64,000 nt of DNA from assembly GCA_013400115.1 (NCBI GenBank), contig VXBP01003540.1, positions 61,095 to 125,094 of the forward strand. The letters run 5' to 3'. The notes beneath the pieces were generated by a model, which made no database searches, was not told the DNA's origin, and saw nothing but the letters and a program-made list of their open reading frames with translations. This DNA is from Rhinopomastus cyanomelas. Taxonomy: Eukaryota > Chordata > Aves > Bucerotiformes > Rhinopomastidae. The translations under genes and the position numbers were made by a program. Positions 12,204 to 24,500 of this stretch are shown here, piece by piece (within the stretch, counting starts at the first letter, position 1; each line of letters begins with the position of its first letter).

Positions 12204-12959
12204 ATAGTTCATGTATAATGCATGTATTTTTCTCATACTGTATCTGAATAGAAAGTGCTTGTGAATGGAAATTAAATATAAAAAGGCAGTGTCAACTATT
12301 CCAAGCTTTGATACACGCATTCATGCAAGACATGTTAAGCACACACTGTAGTCTGTACACTGGACATAGGACTGAGCTGTTTGTATAGTCCAGATTTTCT
12401 TAAATTTGTTTTTCTGCTTTGAAGTAGCTTAAGCAGATTTAGTATTCAAGGAGTTAACATCCAACTCTTTTAAAAAATGAAGTCACCTTAAAAATGTTAG
12501 CATTTAAATCCTGAGAGGTTCTGTTCATAAAAGAAAGCTTCATCTTTGCTTTTTAGCAGGGAAATAAGCTCCTTAAGAAAATATATCTTATTTTCTTATT
12601 CAAATATTATGTTATGCGGCTAAAAAGACATTTCCATTGTAGTATAAGCAATTTTGATCCAATGAAAACCTTGAGGACACTTTACCAGAAGAAAAGAAAT
12701 GGGTTTTAGAACAATGGAAAATACAAAGTTGTTTTTCAAACCTTAAATTAGGTAACTGTGCTTGCTCTTCAGCATGGACTCATTACATGGCTAGATGCTA
12801 CAGTGAGCACGCATACCATACGCTGTGCAAATGTCATACTAATTTATGCAGTAAAGGAATACTACCCAGCATTTGGCATTAATCCTATACTTTTAACACA
12901 TTGAGTCCAAATTTTTCATTCATTGTCTCCTGAAATGTGTTTCTACAATTTCTGCCTCC
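12204..12959. other. Intergenic DNA, nothing recognised
   Basis: AT-rich sequence with no recognisable feature. Confidence 0.4.
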
Positions 12960-13215
12960 ACATGGAAAGCTAATCATGCTTGACTTGGATATTAGGAAAA
13001 TTTTCTTTGTTGAAAAGGTTGCAAAGATTAGGAATAGGTTTCCCAGGTCAGCAGTGGAATTACTGCCCTTGAATATATTTCAAAGACATAGACATGGTGA
13101 TGAGGAACATGATTTAGTGGTGATTTGGCAGAGCTGGGATAATGGAGACTTGATGGTCTTAAACGTCTCTTCCAACAAAAATCACTATGTGATTCTGTGA
13201 CTGATTCTGTGACAT
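12960..13215 (+). mobile_element. CR1 LINE 3' end, sense, diverged
   Basis: Reads into the CR1 ORF2 tail ('LDIRKIFFVEKVAKIRNRF' at about 12982-13038), then the 3' UTR and the terminal repeat, with two near-copies of 'gattctgtga' at 13190-13211. The age of the copy shows in several indels. Confidence 0.75.
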
Positions 13216-16200
13216 TCCATGTGATACCAGCAATGCATTGTTACGGTCCAGGGTTACCACGCAGAGACTTTAAAAGACAAATTTCCAGGTATTTGCATTT
13301 TTTATTGGCATTTCTCATGATGATATTTTTAGTAAAAATCTCTCCCATTTGAAGCAGCATCCACAATTATTTTTCTTTCCTGCTGCTGTAAGTTCTGCAT
13401 ATTTACGGTACATCTGCTCCCTGATGTTCTACTTGGCTTTGTAATGGATGGAAAAATTCATTTTGATACCCTGCCTTCAAACTTCAGAAATAGAAGGAAT
13501 AGAAGACCTATTTTCTTGACTGCGTTACATCTAGTTATGGAAGTTTAATACTAATCTGCAATTAGGATGTGGTTTTGAGAGAATAATTGATGTGTACATT
13601 CAACAGTATCCCTCAGAAGAGATAACTGATATAGAAGAGCATCTCTTCAAGGTATTCATTTCCCGATTGGTAAGATGCAAGAGTGAAGCAGAAGAATTTG
13701 CTTGCACATTGCTTTGCTGGAACACAATACTCTGTTCTGATAAGGACAGACATAATTACTGTGCTTGTCCATATACCAGAACAGCGCAAGTACCAAAGGA
13801 AGGAGAGACAGAGGTGAGACCTAGAGGCTGGTGGGCAGCAGGCACCTTTTAGTTCCTTTCATCATGGCTATGTTCCTGCCTGACCCCAAAGGAGGAGAAG
13901 CCTTTCACTGTCATGGCTCTGCAGTGATTATTGGCATAGCTGATGTAAAGTGGATGTCTCTGTCATCAAAAGATAACTGATCAAGGATAATCTATGTCTT
14001 ACCTGATTGTGCTACAATCTGTAGCTGCCCTGTTTTTGAGTAGCATGCCTTGTAGTGAGTTTTGGAAACATCTTTCCCTTTAAGTTATTCCAAAAGTTGT
14101 GCCTGATGCTTTGATGGATGTGAACTGCTGAGTAACATGAAGGGCACTGCAGAATTCTAGCCTCTATCATTAATACCTAGATAACAACTATATTCCATTA
14201 GTAATTTGTCAGGGCATATTAAATACCTTTTGCTTGCAATGTAATTCATTAGTAGCTTGGCAAAAAAAAGCTTTGTCCATTTTCAAATAACTAAATGAGC
14301 TTTATGTCTTCTATTGTAAGAAAACCCTTCTGCCTCAGAAAACTCGAGTGAATTGACAAGTGGCTAGGAATTGATTTACTACTGCCATTTTACACGGAAG
14401 GATGTGACTTAAAATTGCTCCAGGCATAACTGGATTCCTAGGATGATGTGTATTGGGATCAGGAGCAACTGTAGGACTAAAACATACAGCCTGACCATGA
14501 TTGCTGTTTCATGCATGGGATCTGTTTTAGCACTGCTTCAGGTTTTTGTCTACGCTATTCCCACTATTTCAGAAATTCAATCTTGCAATTAGTAACTTTA
14601 TTCTAATTCTCATTACAAATCTAGTCTATGGTATTGTATACCTATTCATTTTTTAATTATGTATTTTCAGCTTAAATATCTCCTCTCATCGTTCTTAGTG
14701 TATGAAGATAATCCAATCACTCTTAGCTTTCCACACAAAGTAATTTTCTACCACCAGGTATTTTGTAACGCTCTGTTTATGCACTGAGGGCACAGTTGAA
14801 ATAGCACCACTTATTTTCTGTGTGTTGATTATTTGAGGAAAAGAAGTACTAATTGCAAGACTAAGCCTACTAATATTCTGCCAGTACAACAGCCTTTCTT
14901 TCCCATTCTTTGCCAGATTTCAAATGTTTACATGTGCATGCAGTTTGAATATCACTAGTTTCACTAGTAATATTAAAAGTGTGTCCGTCCACATCTGAGT
15001 TAAATTCTTCAGGCCTATCATCAGCAAATGCTCTCTTCAAATCTGTTGAAATATCTTGAAAGCTATCTAGCATCATTCTCATACTCTGTATGAGAGGTTT
15101 TCACATCTTGCTTCAGTAGTTCTTCCACCTCATTACCCAGGTTTCCTGCATTATTCCACATACGACTTCATTGTTTTCTTTTGACTTCACAACGTTTTCT
15201 AAGTCAGCTCAATATAACCAACCCGATCAATTCTTTCATCCTCAGAAATACTTTCCTTTTCCTCTCTGCTGTCTACTATCTTCTTTTCTAGCCTAGTCTT
15301 ATTTTTCACTCAAGAGAGCATGTGTCTTTCCCAGCCACAACACATACCTTACAACCTAGAATAATGTCTTTGTTTTTGTAGTCTTGGTTGCAGAAGGTCA
15401 GTGCTCCAGACAGCTGGGGCAAACCCTCCCTGGAGAACTATGTTCCTTCTGTGAATGCTTCCTGAAGGTTAAATGCCCCAGTGTCCCCCTCCTAAGACTA
15501 ATTCCTCAGCTATTTGTTTGCTGCAGTCATGCTCGTGGCTTCAACACCTTTCTCAATAGATGTCACCCATCTCATGGTAATGTGCACATTAGGGTGGGAT
15601 CAGTGATGTTTTACACACATCAGCTTCAACCTTTGGCCCCAACAGAAGCCCAAAAGGCCGGGTCAGGAGTGAAGAAATGCTCTATTTATCTCTGAGACTG
15701 TATCCTCACCACAAAATTGAAGCCATTCAGACATGTTTCTGGACACTGAACACATGCAGCTGGAGGCTACACTTGCACTCTCTGCCAGCTTTGCAAAACG
15801 GAGACTGATGGTAAATGTCCTGTTGGGAAAAGCTTCAGCACCCAAGCTCTGTCTGGGCACTCTTTTTAAGGAGACTGACACTTGTCTTGAGACAGAAGAG
15901 GGCTGGAGACCACCTTTATGGCCTGAGAACAGTTATTGGCTTTGTTTCATGTGTTAGTAGTACCTCCTTTAAACCTCTACTGAGTGTGTCATAAGCCTGT
16001 TGTAATAACTCTCCAGTATTTCCAGAGGCAGTCTGGTATCGTCCTCGCTAGCAAGAAGTGATGGCATTAGGATCTACCCAGATTCACTCTTTGAGAATAA
16101 AAACACTCAGTATTTGTTGTCTTTTCAGTTATTTTTGTGTACTTTAAACTGCACCTCATAACGAAGTGTAAGTAAAAGAGAAGGAGGGTCATACTTCTAA

Positions 16201-16423
16201 TGCAATTGTTTGGCATTTGCTTGCCATCAGTCCTAGAGGCACTGTGATGGAAAGTGATTTTGCTATAATAAATATGGATTAAAATTAATTATATCAAAAC
16301 ATAAACTTCTTTCTCTGTCCATTTACTTTTCCACTATTTGTTTTATAATACCACTATCCCTTTTGTGAATTTGACAGAAAAATATAGGATAAAAAGTCCC
16401 CAAATTATTCTTTACAAAATCAT
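13216..16423. other. Intergenic DNA, nothing recognised
   Basis: About 3.2 kb with no supported exon or repeat. A 103-codon frame at 15384-15695 and the overlapping frames at 15663-15957 have no splice context or family resemblance that I can see. Confidence 0.4.
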
Positions 16424-16556
16424 CATAGACTGATAAAATGGTTTGAGCTGGAAAGGGCCTTGAATATCATCTAGTTCCAAATCTTCTGCTATGGGGCACA
16501 TTCCACTGTACTAGCTTGCCCAAGTCCCATCCAGCCTGGGATTGAACAATGACTTT
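16424..16556 (-). mobile_element. CR1 LINE 3' end, diverged
   Basis: Antisense terminus 'catagactgataaaatggtt', then 'gagctggaaagggccttgaa' and a weakened 'ttgcccaagtcccatccagc' block. About 130 bp. Confidence 0.7.
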
Positions 16557-16753
16557 ATGTCCCACTATGAAAGGCTCTTTTTCTAGACCCTTGTTCCATG
16601 AAAGGTGGAATCCAGCTGCGGTCTCTAGATGTGCACAATTCTGCTCCTGTAGCTTCTTGCCAACATTCCATCCCAAATGACATCTCCTGTTCAGGCCACA
16701 TCCAATAGAGAACTAGTAAGAAAAATGTCTCTGGCAAGTGGTCTGCAGGTGGG

Positions 16754-16802
16754 AATCATAGGATCATAGGATGTTAGGGGTTGGAAGGGACCCAAGAGAT
16801 CC
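16754..16802 (-). mobile_element. CR1 LINE 3' tip
   Basis: About 50 bp of the antisense CR1 terminus ('aatcataggatcataggatg', 'ggttggaagggacccaagag'). The shortest copy I list. Confidence 0.7.
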
Positions 16803-19800
16803 CACTGGATGTAGATTTTCCTGGAGCTTGGGGTGTCTGCTCTGCTTTGTGACTGTGAATACAAGGAAGAAATGACTGAACTGAGAACTCTTGCCAATGT
16901 GAGAGCCAGGTTTTGGGGCAAGGCTGCAGCCACAGGGTGACATCGCTGATCTCCTGGGCAAGGATCAACTCATACTCTGCCAAGGCAATCTTACCTTTGT
17001 GTGGCTGCACCTGCTACACAAAACTTCAGTTGATGCTGAGTGATAATAAAATAAACATCTTTATTTTTAACAGATGGACAAAACAGACCCCAAACCAGAC
17101 AGCATTTTCCTGAATTTCATGGGCACTATTGAATACAATACAAATGAAGTTAAAACATATATTTCTATATTATGCTTTCTATTTGTTTTCTTAGGTATAG
17201 TCTTAATATAACATTCTGACACGGACAAAAATATACTTTTTCTTTTTAACAACAGCCACAAATACTGCCCTGATTAATAGAAAACTTACAATAACTTACT
17301 CTCTAACTGCACATGGTACTTGACCAAATATGCTTGAAGGGCAGAAGGAAAAACAAGTAACAGTTTTTTCCTATGATGCTTATATCTGAAATCCTAAATT
17401 ATTGTACTATATGAAAATAAAAGACTATATCTTTTACTTTACTTGATTTGATCCACTTAATGCTTACATTCAGCTCAGGCTCACAAAAAGTATGTTTTAT
17501 TTACAATACGTACATCAACATACGTGGACAAATGTAGATGGAATTGTAACTCTTTTTGACATCTCAGCTATGTTATTAATCTCAATTTTATGAACAAATC
17601 TCATGCAAAGGAGGTTAAGAAACCCTGTCGAACAAATGTTTTTCACAAATGAAATATGAGAATAAAATGTGTGACTGTGATATGAGTATTTTATCTAGAA
17701 ACCACAGGCTTAGAAACAATAAACTCAGCATCTGAAAATGAGCTGTTTGCTTCACTGATTATAGACCCAGTGTAGTCGACAGTACTACTGGCTATAGACT
17801 GTAAAAGTGAAACAGGAGCATCTGCTGATTCCCATGAAAATTCAGTCTACTTGAAGAATCACACCCTGTTGACACTTTGCTTATGGAATTCACTCGGTTG
17901 TATTTTGCTCTTCCTTCTTTTTTCACAGCTATCAATCACAGATATGGACTTTGGTTATATGAACATCTTTGTATAAGTTTAAGAGTAGGACAGCTGAACT
18001 GAGGCAAGAGAACATGCAGACTTTGCACAGGGCTGCTCCGTTTGGCTTTCGGTGCCACCCTGTCTGCTGCACAGCCCACCACTGCGACCATGGCAGCTCC
18101 TGTTGGACTCATGGAAAGATGCACATAGGCACGTGGTATGTGGAAAGCAGAGGTACAGCCACAGGGCAAACAGTCCTCAGTGCCACTTCTCTCCTTCACA
18201 TGATAAAGCTTCCATGGTGTCCTACTTGTGAAAGTGCAATAACCTTTCAGTCCCTGCAGAGAGGACTGGAAAACTTTGTTGGAACCAAAGTCTGACATTC
18301 ATAGTTCCACCTCAGCAGGAATACTTGGTGAAATCCCAGTCATTGGATTAACAGTATGAAATATTCTGGTAATGTTCAAAGTATGTGGTTTGAGATTGTT
18401 TGACTAACAAACACATTTCAATTTTTTACTTTTATTGTTTTGAGCATCTTAAAAGATTTTATGTTTTTATGGCAACAAGGGAACACAAGGGAGAAGTAAA
18501 TACTTTTATTTTTGAATCAGAATTTCTTGAATTATTCCAGCTGAATTCCCTTCTCCTTTCCTTCTTTTCTGACTGTTGGGAATTTCGAAATAAGTGTTAC
18601 AGAAGTGCAGCTGTACTCAAAATGTCTGGCCACTGTGCAGCTCCTCATACCAGAATTCTAACAATTCCTAGACAACACTAAAGACAAAGAAAATGTTCAG
18701 GAAGACTTACAGGTGGTTGTAAAATATGTTTCTGTAACTTAATGTGGAATTGCAGGATAAGGCATTGGCTACATGAGCTGGAAAAAATGTGGCTTGATAG
18801 TTCCTTATAAGAAGGCAGGCATTCGGGCTGGTGGATTTGGGCCAGAAATGGAAAATAATTCAGCAGGGGCTCTGTTCTCTCCTTTCTTTCTTCCACACGA
18901 TTCTTTTCTGTGGTTCGTCAGGGAAAGAACACTACTGGGTTCCAGTCTGGTTTGTGAGATCCTCAGCACCCTGGACTTAATCAGTGGCTTGTTCACTCAG
19001 CTTATAAGAATTTTTAATTTCTTTACTGTATTGTCTCTTCTGAAATTTTAGTGCAGATCCTGATTTTGGTTCCTTCCATCAAGAGCACACTCAGTATTTG
19101 TTAGCACAGTAGTACTGCAGTAGTAGTTCACGATGAATATTCACAATTGAGATGCACCATTACCCTTAAACATGGAGTATGAGGAATAAAAATAAACATA
19201 TCTAAAATTAATGTTCTCTATGTATAAAATAGATATATGCTGTCAAAACTCCACAAAAGGAGCAAAAACATATCTAAGGGTTTATCCTTGAAGTTTATGT
19301 CGACATTGAATGCACAAGTTGATGGCTTCTTCCTTTAGCAGCAAAACCTATTCTTACATCTCATATGGTTCAGTAGAGCATCTTGTTCTGTGAACATTAA
19401 AGAACTTTCACTGGTGACCAGCAACAGCATGATACTGTACTTCAGTGGAACGTTTGGTGTAATGTGTCATTAAAAAGAATTATGGGAGCGTAACTCTTAC
19501 TTTTACAGAGACCCATCTATTAGATCTCCCACTGTGAAAGGCACATTCCAATGGGGACAGACACAACGGCCTTGGCCGTGGGCAAATGGAAACCGTGTTG
19601 CGTGTTCCCTTCCAGCCATAGTAGGATCAGAAGAGGTCTCTTCTTCCTGCTTTAGTTTCTGGCCAGCACTGCCATTCCGGAGTGAAGTCTCATCCACTCT
19701 GGCCATTGCTAGTGCTCTGCAAAGTCAGCAGAATGGCCCAGGAGGGTGGCTCCCAAGTCCAACATTCAGTGGAAGACACCACTGTGCCTTTACACTTGTT

Positions 19801-20422
19801 GGGTTGGCTTTCTTTTCAGTTCCCCTCCAAGCTGTTGCTGCTTTTGGAGATAAACATTTATAAATTTGAAAGTTGTTTTGTTTTTGTTTTTTGTTGTGAT
19901 AATGTAATTTTCCATGGAAAGTCTGCATTTTCCAGGGTAATCCCAGCAAAACCAATCCAGGAGGATCTTCATTTCTTTGAGACTACTTTTATTTATTAGG
20001 TAAAAATGGGATTTTTTTCCGTGGAAAACGCTTCCGTCTGTTTTTTCAGACCTTCTTGACTCTCCTTACTTTTTAATATTTGTTCCACTGCTGCAGTTTC
20101 TTGTTGTCAGACTGATTTGCTCACTGCTCATTTCGGTAAGTCAAGGCAGGGTTTCTTTTCTCAACACTAAAAGGCTCTCTTTAGTTTGTAAGAGCCCGGT
20201 CATTTTTCACAAGTTAAGTTTCAACGCTGATTACTGCTTTAAAAATTTTGTTATCCTCCACTCGTAACAGCCACTACGTGTAACATAAGTTTAAACTGGT
20301 AACTTAATTTTAACTTTCTTAATTAATACATTATGCTTAGCACTCATATAAAGAATTTATTACTATTTGCACATTTTTCTCCTGTGTACAAATAATAAAA
20401 TACTGTATCTGCATTACTTTAA
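16803..20422. other. Downstream flank of SLC5A7, nothing coding recognised
   Basis: Sequence 3' of the choline transporter gene on the minus strand. Part of it may belong to a long 3' UTR, which the sequence alone cannot bound. Frames over 100 codons at 17936-18298 and 19534-19999 overlap on opposite strands and show no familiar motif. An RE1-like partial motif lies at 18963-18976. Confidence 0.4.
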
Positions 20423-20601
20423 TTTATTTATGAGGAAAAAAATGACCAGACCAAAACCTCCAGGGAAGTTCTCTGTCTGTCTTTGCTCAAGCAACTAGCC
20501 CATTAGGAATAAATCACTTACAGCTGTGGCAATGTATTTTTACTTATTGCAAATAAAATATTGCCTAATAGCATTTCAGAGTGACTGCATTATAGTTTAT
20601 T
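20423..20601 (-). promoter_or_regulatory. SLC5A7: Candidate polyadenylation signals of SLC5A7
   Basis: AATAAA occurs on the minus strand at 20601-20596 and at 20428-20423, about 330 and 500 bases after the stop codon. Either could end a short 3' UTR. Further AATAAA motifs lie beyond (for example near 19990), so the true cleavage site is undecided without transcript data. Confidence 0.3.
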
Positions 20602-20929
20602 CATATGATGCTCTAGCTAAATAACTGTTGCACTTTTCCTGCTACATGTATTTTCACTTGTAAATATTTTTTTAATGACACAGTATGGGGTTCTGGGTGG
20701 AAAGAGTGGGCTGTGAGTGTATCTTTTGGTAAACACTCTGTGACCTAACCCAACACGTTAGACAACAACACAAAAGGGTTCCTTCCGTGGGATACTCCTA
20801 TAAACAAAGGTTTGTGCAGTGGCATTTCATTACCAATTCTTGATTTTCTTCTGATAAAATAAATGCCTCTTAATATTCTTTTGTAGGATATCCTGCTTCA
20901 TATTGCTCTGCCTGTGGGTACCAGATTGC

Positions 20930-21553
20930 TTAGTTATCTTCAGTGTTGGACAGCTCTGGACTCGAATCAACATAATTGAAGGCTTCCTTGTTTGTGAAAG
21001 TCGAGCTCAAAGTTAGACTGTGTCGTGGATTCACTGGTGCAAGTTCATTTAATACAATATTGTCACTTTTTACGAGAGTTGCTTTGTCCATGTGTTCTCT
21101 ACTGTACCTGGCAACAACAGCATCAAGGAAGTCCAGCTTTGGTGGCAATGTCCCACTTTCAAATAAGTATTTGGCTAAGTAGGAAACGATAATGTTAGTA
21201 AAGAAGGAGGTAAGCATAGCAAGTGTCTTAAATGGGAATCGCTGGATATAGATATTGTTTTCATCTGGATAGCAGCCGGGGTAGTAGATCAGGGGCTGAA
21301 GGTAGAGGTATGGTTCTCCTCCGGTTATTCTGAGAACAAGGCCAAACAAATAGCCTGCAATGGCACCATAGGTGTTTGTTCCTTTAATAAACAACACACA
21401 CAGGAGCTGGGGGAATATGATGATATAAACAAGGTCAGAGCTGAGGTACCACAAGCCATACACTGATGAAGCTAGCAGTGCCATTGCTGTTGCTGATGCT
21501 CCAAAGAGAAAAACAGTGATTCGCATGACCCACACGATTTCCCTGTCTGAAGC
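20930..21553 (-). CDS. SLC5A7: SLC5A7 coding exon 8 (last), residues 372-578 and stop
   Basis: The acceptor is a T-run ending in gcag just before 21553, and the frame opens with ASDREIVWVM. The exon encodes the last membrane helices and the cytosolic tail. Lys499, where a human frameshift causes distal motor neuropathy, is present in 'YLAKYL'. The tail keeps 'KATLVKSDN', which holds the Leu-Val internalisation motif, and the conserved 'LSSTFTNKEAF' block. The stop is TAA at 20932-20930, after EDN; human has two further residues. Two GC-to-AT-type changes would suffice, so this is a normal lineage difference rather than a truncation. Confidence 0.97.
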   Translation of the reverse strand, partial: ASDREIVWVMRITVFLFGASATAMALLASSVYGLWYLSSDLVYIIIFPQLLCVLFIKGTNTYGAIAGYLFGLVLRITGGEPYLYLQPLIYYPGCYPDENNIYIQRFPFKTLAMLTSFFTNIIVSYLAKYLFESGTLPPKLDFLDAVVARYSREHMDKATLVKSDNIVLNELAPVNPRHSLTLSSTFTNKEAFNYVDSSPELSNTEDN

Positions 21554-24500
21554 CTGCAAAAAAAGAGCAGAGTTACATGATTTTTTTCACAGCAGTATAT
21601 TAGGCACATAATCAATGTCAAACAATGCATTGTAAAAGGAAATTTTATAGGACATATTCAATAACATTAACAAACTAATCTCTCTGTACGTATCACTATC
21701 TCAGACAAAAAATCCAAGGCTTGTAGTTGCCATTCCCAAGGTTGTTAATCTTTGAGTAAAAAGTCTGATAATGTGATCAAAGAGAAAAAAACAAAACAGC
21801 AGAATGTTGGAAATAACTTTTTAATAAGCAAAATATAACTCAACCAGATAAAAAGTCATCATCAGAATTTCTTTTCTCCATTTCCTAACCAAAAAATCCA
21901 AGTCATTAGCCCATTCTGTTGTCAAATGATTTCCTCATTAATCAGCGGTTGAGAAAAAATATTTCATTTTGGTAAAGATTTGAGTAAAACATATATTTGC
22001 AGCAATAATTAGGAGCTGTCTGGCTAAACTGCAGTGCCATGAGAAAACGTGAAAGCTGCCTCCTCTGAACTAGCTTTTACACCATAAATATTTCTATGCC
22101 TCAGTTTATTCAATGTACTGTTAGTTAGGAAAGGCTATAGTTTTTCTAGTCATGGGCAGGGATGTAGAAGAGTTGTTTGTTATGAAATTACAGTCTATTC
22201 ATTACCTAGTTAAGGTGTCACCTACAATTTCCTCTAAAAGTAAAAATGAAAATATAATCTCACATTTTGCCGAAAGGAAAGCTGATAAATGTTCCGGGCA
22301 AACATAGAACTTGCTGATAAAATTGAAGAGTCGGCTGACGACATCACAGCAGCAGATACAGCTCCAAGGCCAAAGAATGAGATGTAGACCGGGCAAAGGT
22401 ACTGGAGCACAATGGGTAAAATCATGTCTGCTTCTTTTTTGGTCATAGGGTCAGGGACACCATAGGCAGTCTCGTTCCAAGCTGTAACATGGATGTGTTA
22501 TTAGTAACATTAGCAGTCATCAGCTATAGCATCCCCTGAATTCACCTGCAGTGATATGTTCATAGTGCCACCTTTTCATTCGTATTCAGTGACCAGATTA
22601 TTGCTTGGGCCAGACTGATGGCATTTCAGACAGGCATTGTCCTACTGGTTTCTCTGAAGCAGATTTAATTCTGCTCAGTATTTTTCCTCATGTCTAAGCT
22701 AAGTCTGACCACAGCCTGTGCTTATCCAGTAGGAAATTGAATCTCAAAACTTTGCTTTGCTCATAATTGTAATTTTCTTCAATAAAACAAGTCAGTGATC
22801 AATATTTGTCTGTGATGTGTTTAACTGTTCTCTTGGATTACAGATTCAGAGCTCAAAGTCATGCATTAAACATCTCTAACAATTTAGCTAGATGGCAACT
22901 CTGATGGGGATCATTCCTTCTACGACAAAGAGCTAGACAAGAATGTTTTAGTCAAGATATGAAATCTCTGATACATCGCTGCAATGCATGCACAGTTATT
23001 CTGCTGTTGTTACTGTTAGGACCCAGCTCCAGAACTAAGTTATTACATATGTAGATACCAAGAACATAAAAAATGAGTTAATCTCAGAGTCTGCAGTAAG
23101 AGAAACTATTACATTATTTATAGTGTAGTCTCCTGTTGAACTCCTGAGTTGATTATTGATGTAGTATGTCTATATTATATCTAATATCATCTTTGTAGGG
23201 CTTTTACACAGGCATCGTACTTTTCATTCTATGTTTACTGTACTATTAATTTTTAATAGGTTACCTGTGGATGCTCCAATCGCACCAATGAGTATTGCAG
23301 GAAGAGCCATCAAAAGACAGCCAAAAGCAGCCAGAAATGATAGAACTTGAGCATATGTGGCAGAAGATGAGGAAAGAACTCGCTGGAAATATGCTTGCCA
23401 TGGGATTCCTCCTAACGTCTGCAAACACAGCAAGTAGCATCCTGTGATTCGGCCATAACTCTGGGGTTTTTTTGCTACCACCATATAGAGAAGCATGTAG
23501 AAGCATCACTTGAATGCTGACTCACATGTTGCTGGTCTTTTGTATTTATTGACTCTCAGTCAGTGAGCAATAGCCATAAGTATCATTCTCATAAGTAAAA
23601 TCAAACTGTAAATCCACTGACATTCTTTCTCTAGTTAGCAACACTCTCCACTTACATAGCCTCTCTTACCGCTGAGTATATTGTAAACTGCATAAATATT
23701 TGTGGAAGTCTTACAAAAGGTTGTAAAATACTATGTAATATTATTTCAAAATATTTCACATTTTGAGAATTTGGCCTACAATACCCTCTCCCTGATGAAA
23801 TTAGATTATTCTCCACTAAAATTTGAAAGCAAGATTTATGTTTCTTTACAAATGTGACCATTAAAACAAGACAAAACATTCTATACACACTGAACTGCAA
23901 ATGACAACTGAAGAGACTGCAAAATAATTCTCCCACTGTCCTAATCAAATATGATACCAACAGCAATTAATGCAAAGTAGCAAAAGAAAATTTCCTTTGA
24001 TAGTGGAAGTGTTATTACTGTTTGCGATGTGTAACACTAAGCGTACTGATTAGTCTTGAAATTACATATGCAAAGTGTGATATGAAAGAGAATTACTGAA
24101 GACTGAGAAAACAAGTGGTAATACTTCTGTCTTGAGAGCAGACTTTGCTTAGTAGCCACTAGGTAAGGTAAGTAAGTGCCTGTGACTAAACAGTGTGAGA
24201 AGACAATGAAGCAGATTTCCTGCTAAATGTGCACAGCCCAGTTCTAGACACCAAATGAGGCCAGGAAGCGTTTGGACGAAGTAGTGTGTGTACAGGTGTT
24301 TCGTGTGTGTTTGATACACACAGAGGGACCAAATGAATGTTTCACAGACAACTCTGAATTTGACTTGTTGCCTGTTTCCCTCTGCAGTATTAATAACGTC
24401 CTTTTAACAAAGCTTCTCAAGCACACACACATTTCTTGAGCTATAATGAGACGTATTATTATATGCATCACAGTTTGGCAGCCTTTGGAGATCAGCGAAG

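Noticed and set aside
15384..15957. Frames of 72-103 codons on both strands as a possible neighbouring gene exon
   Set aside because: No recognisable domain, no well-placed splice sites in phase, and mutual overlap in opposite strands.
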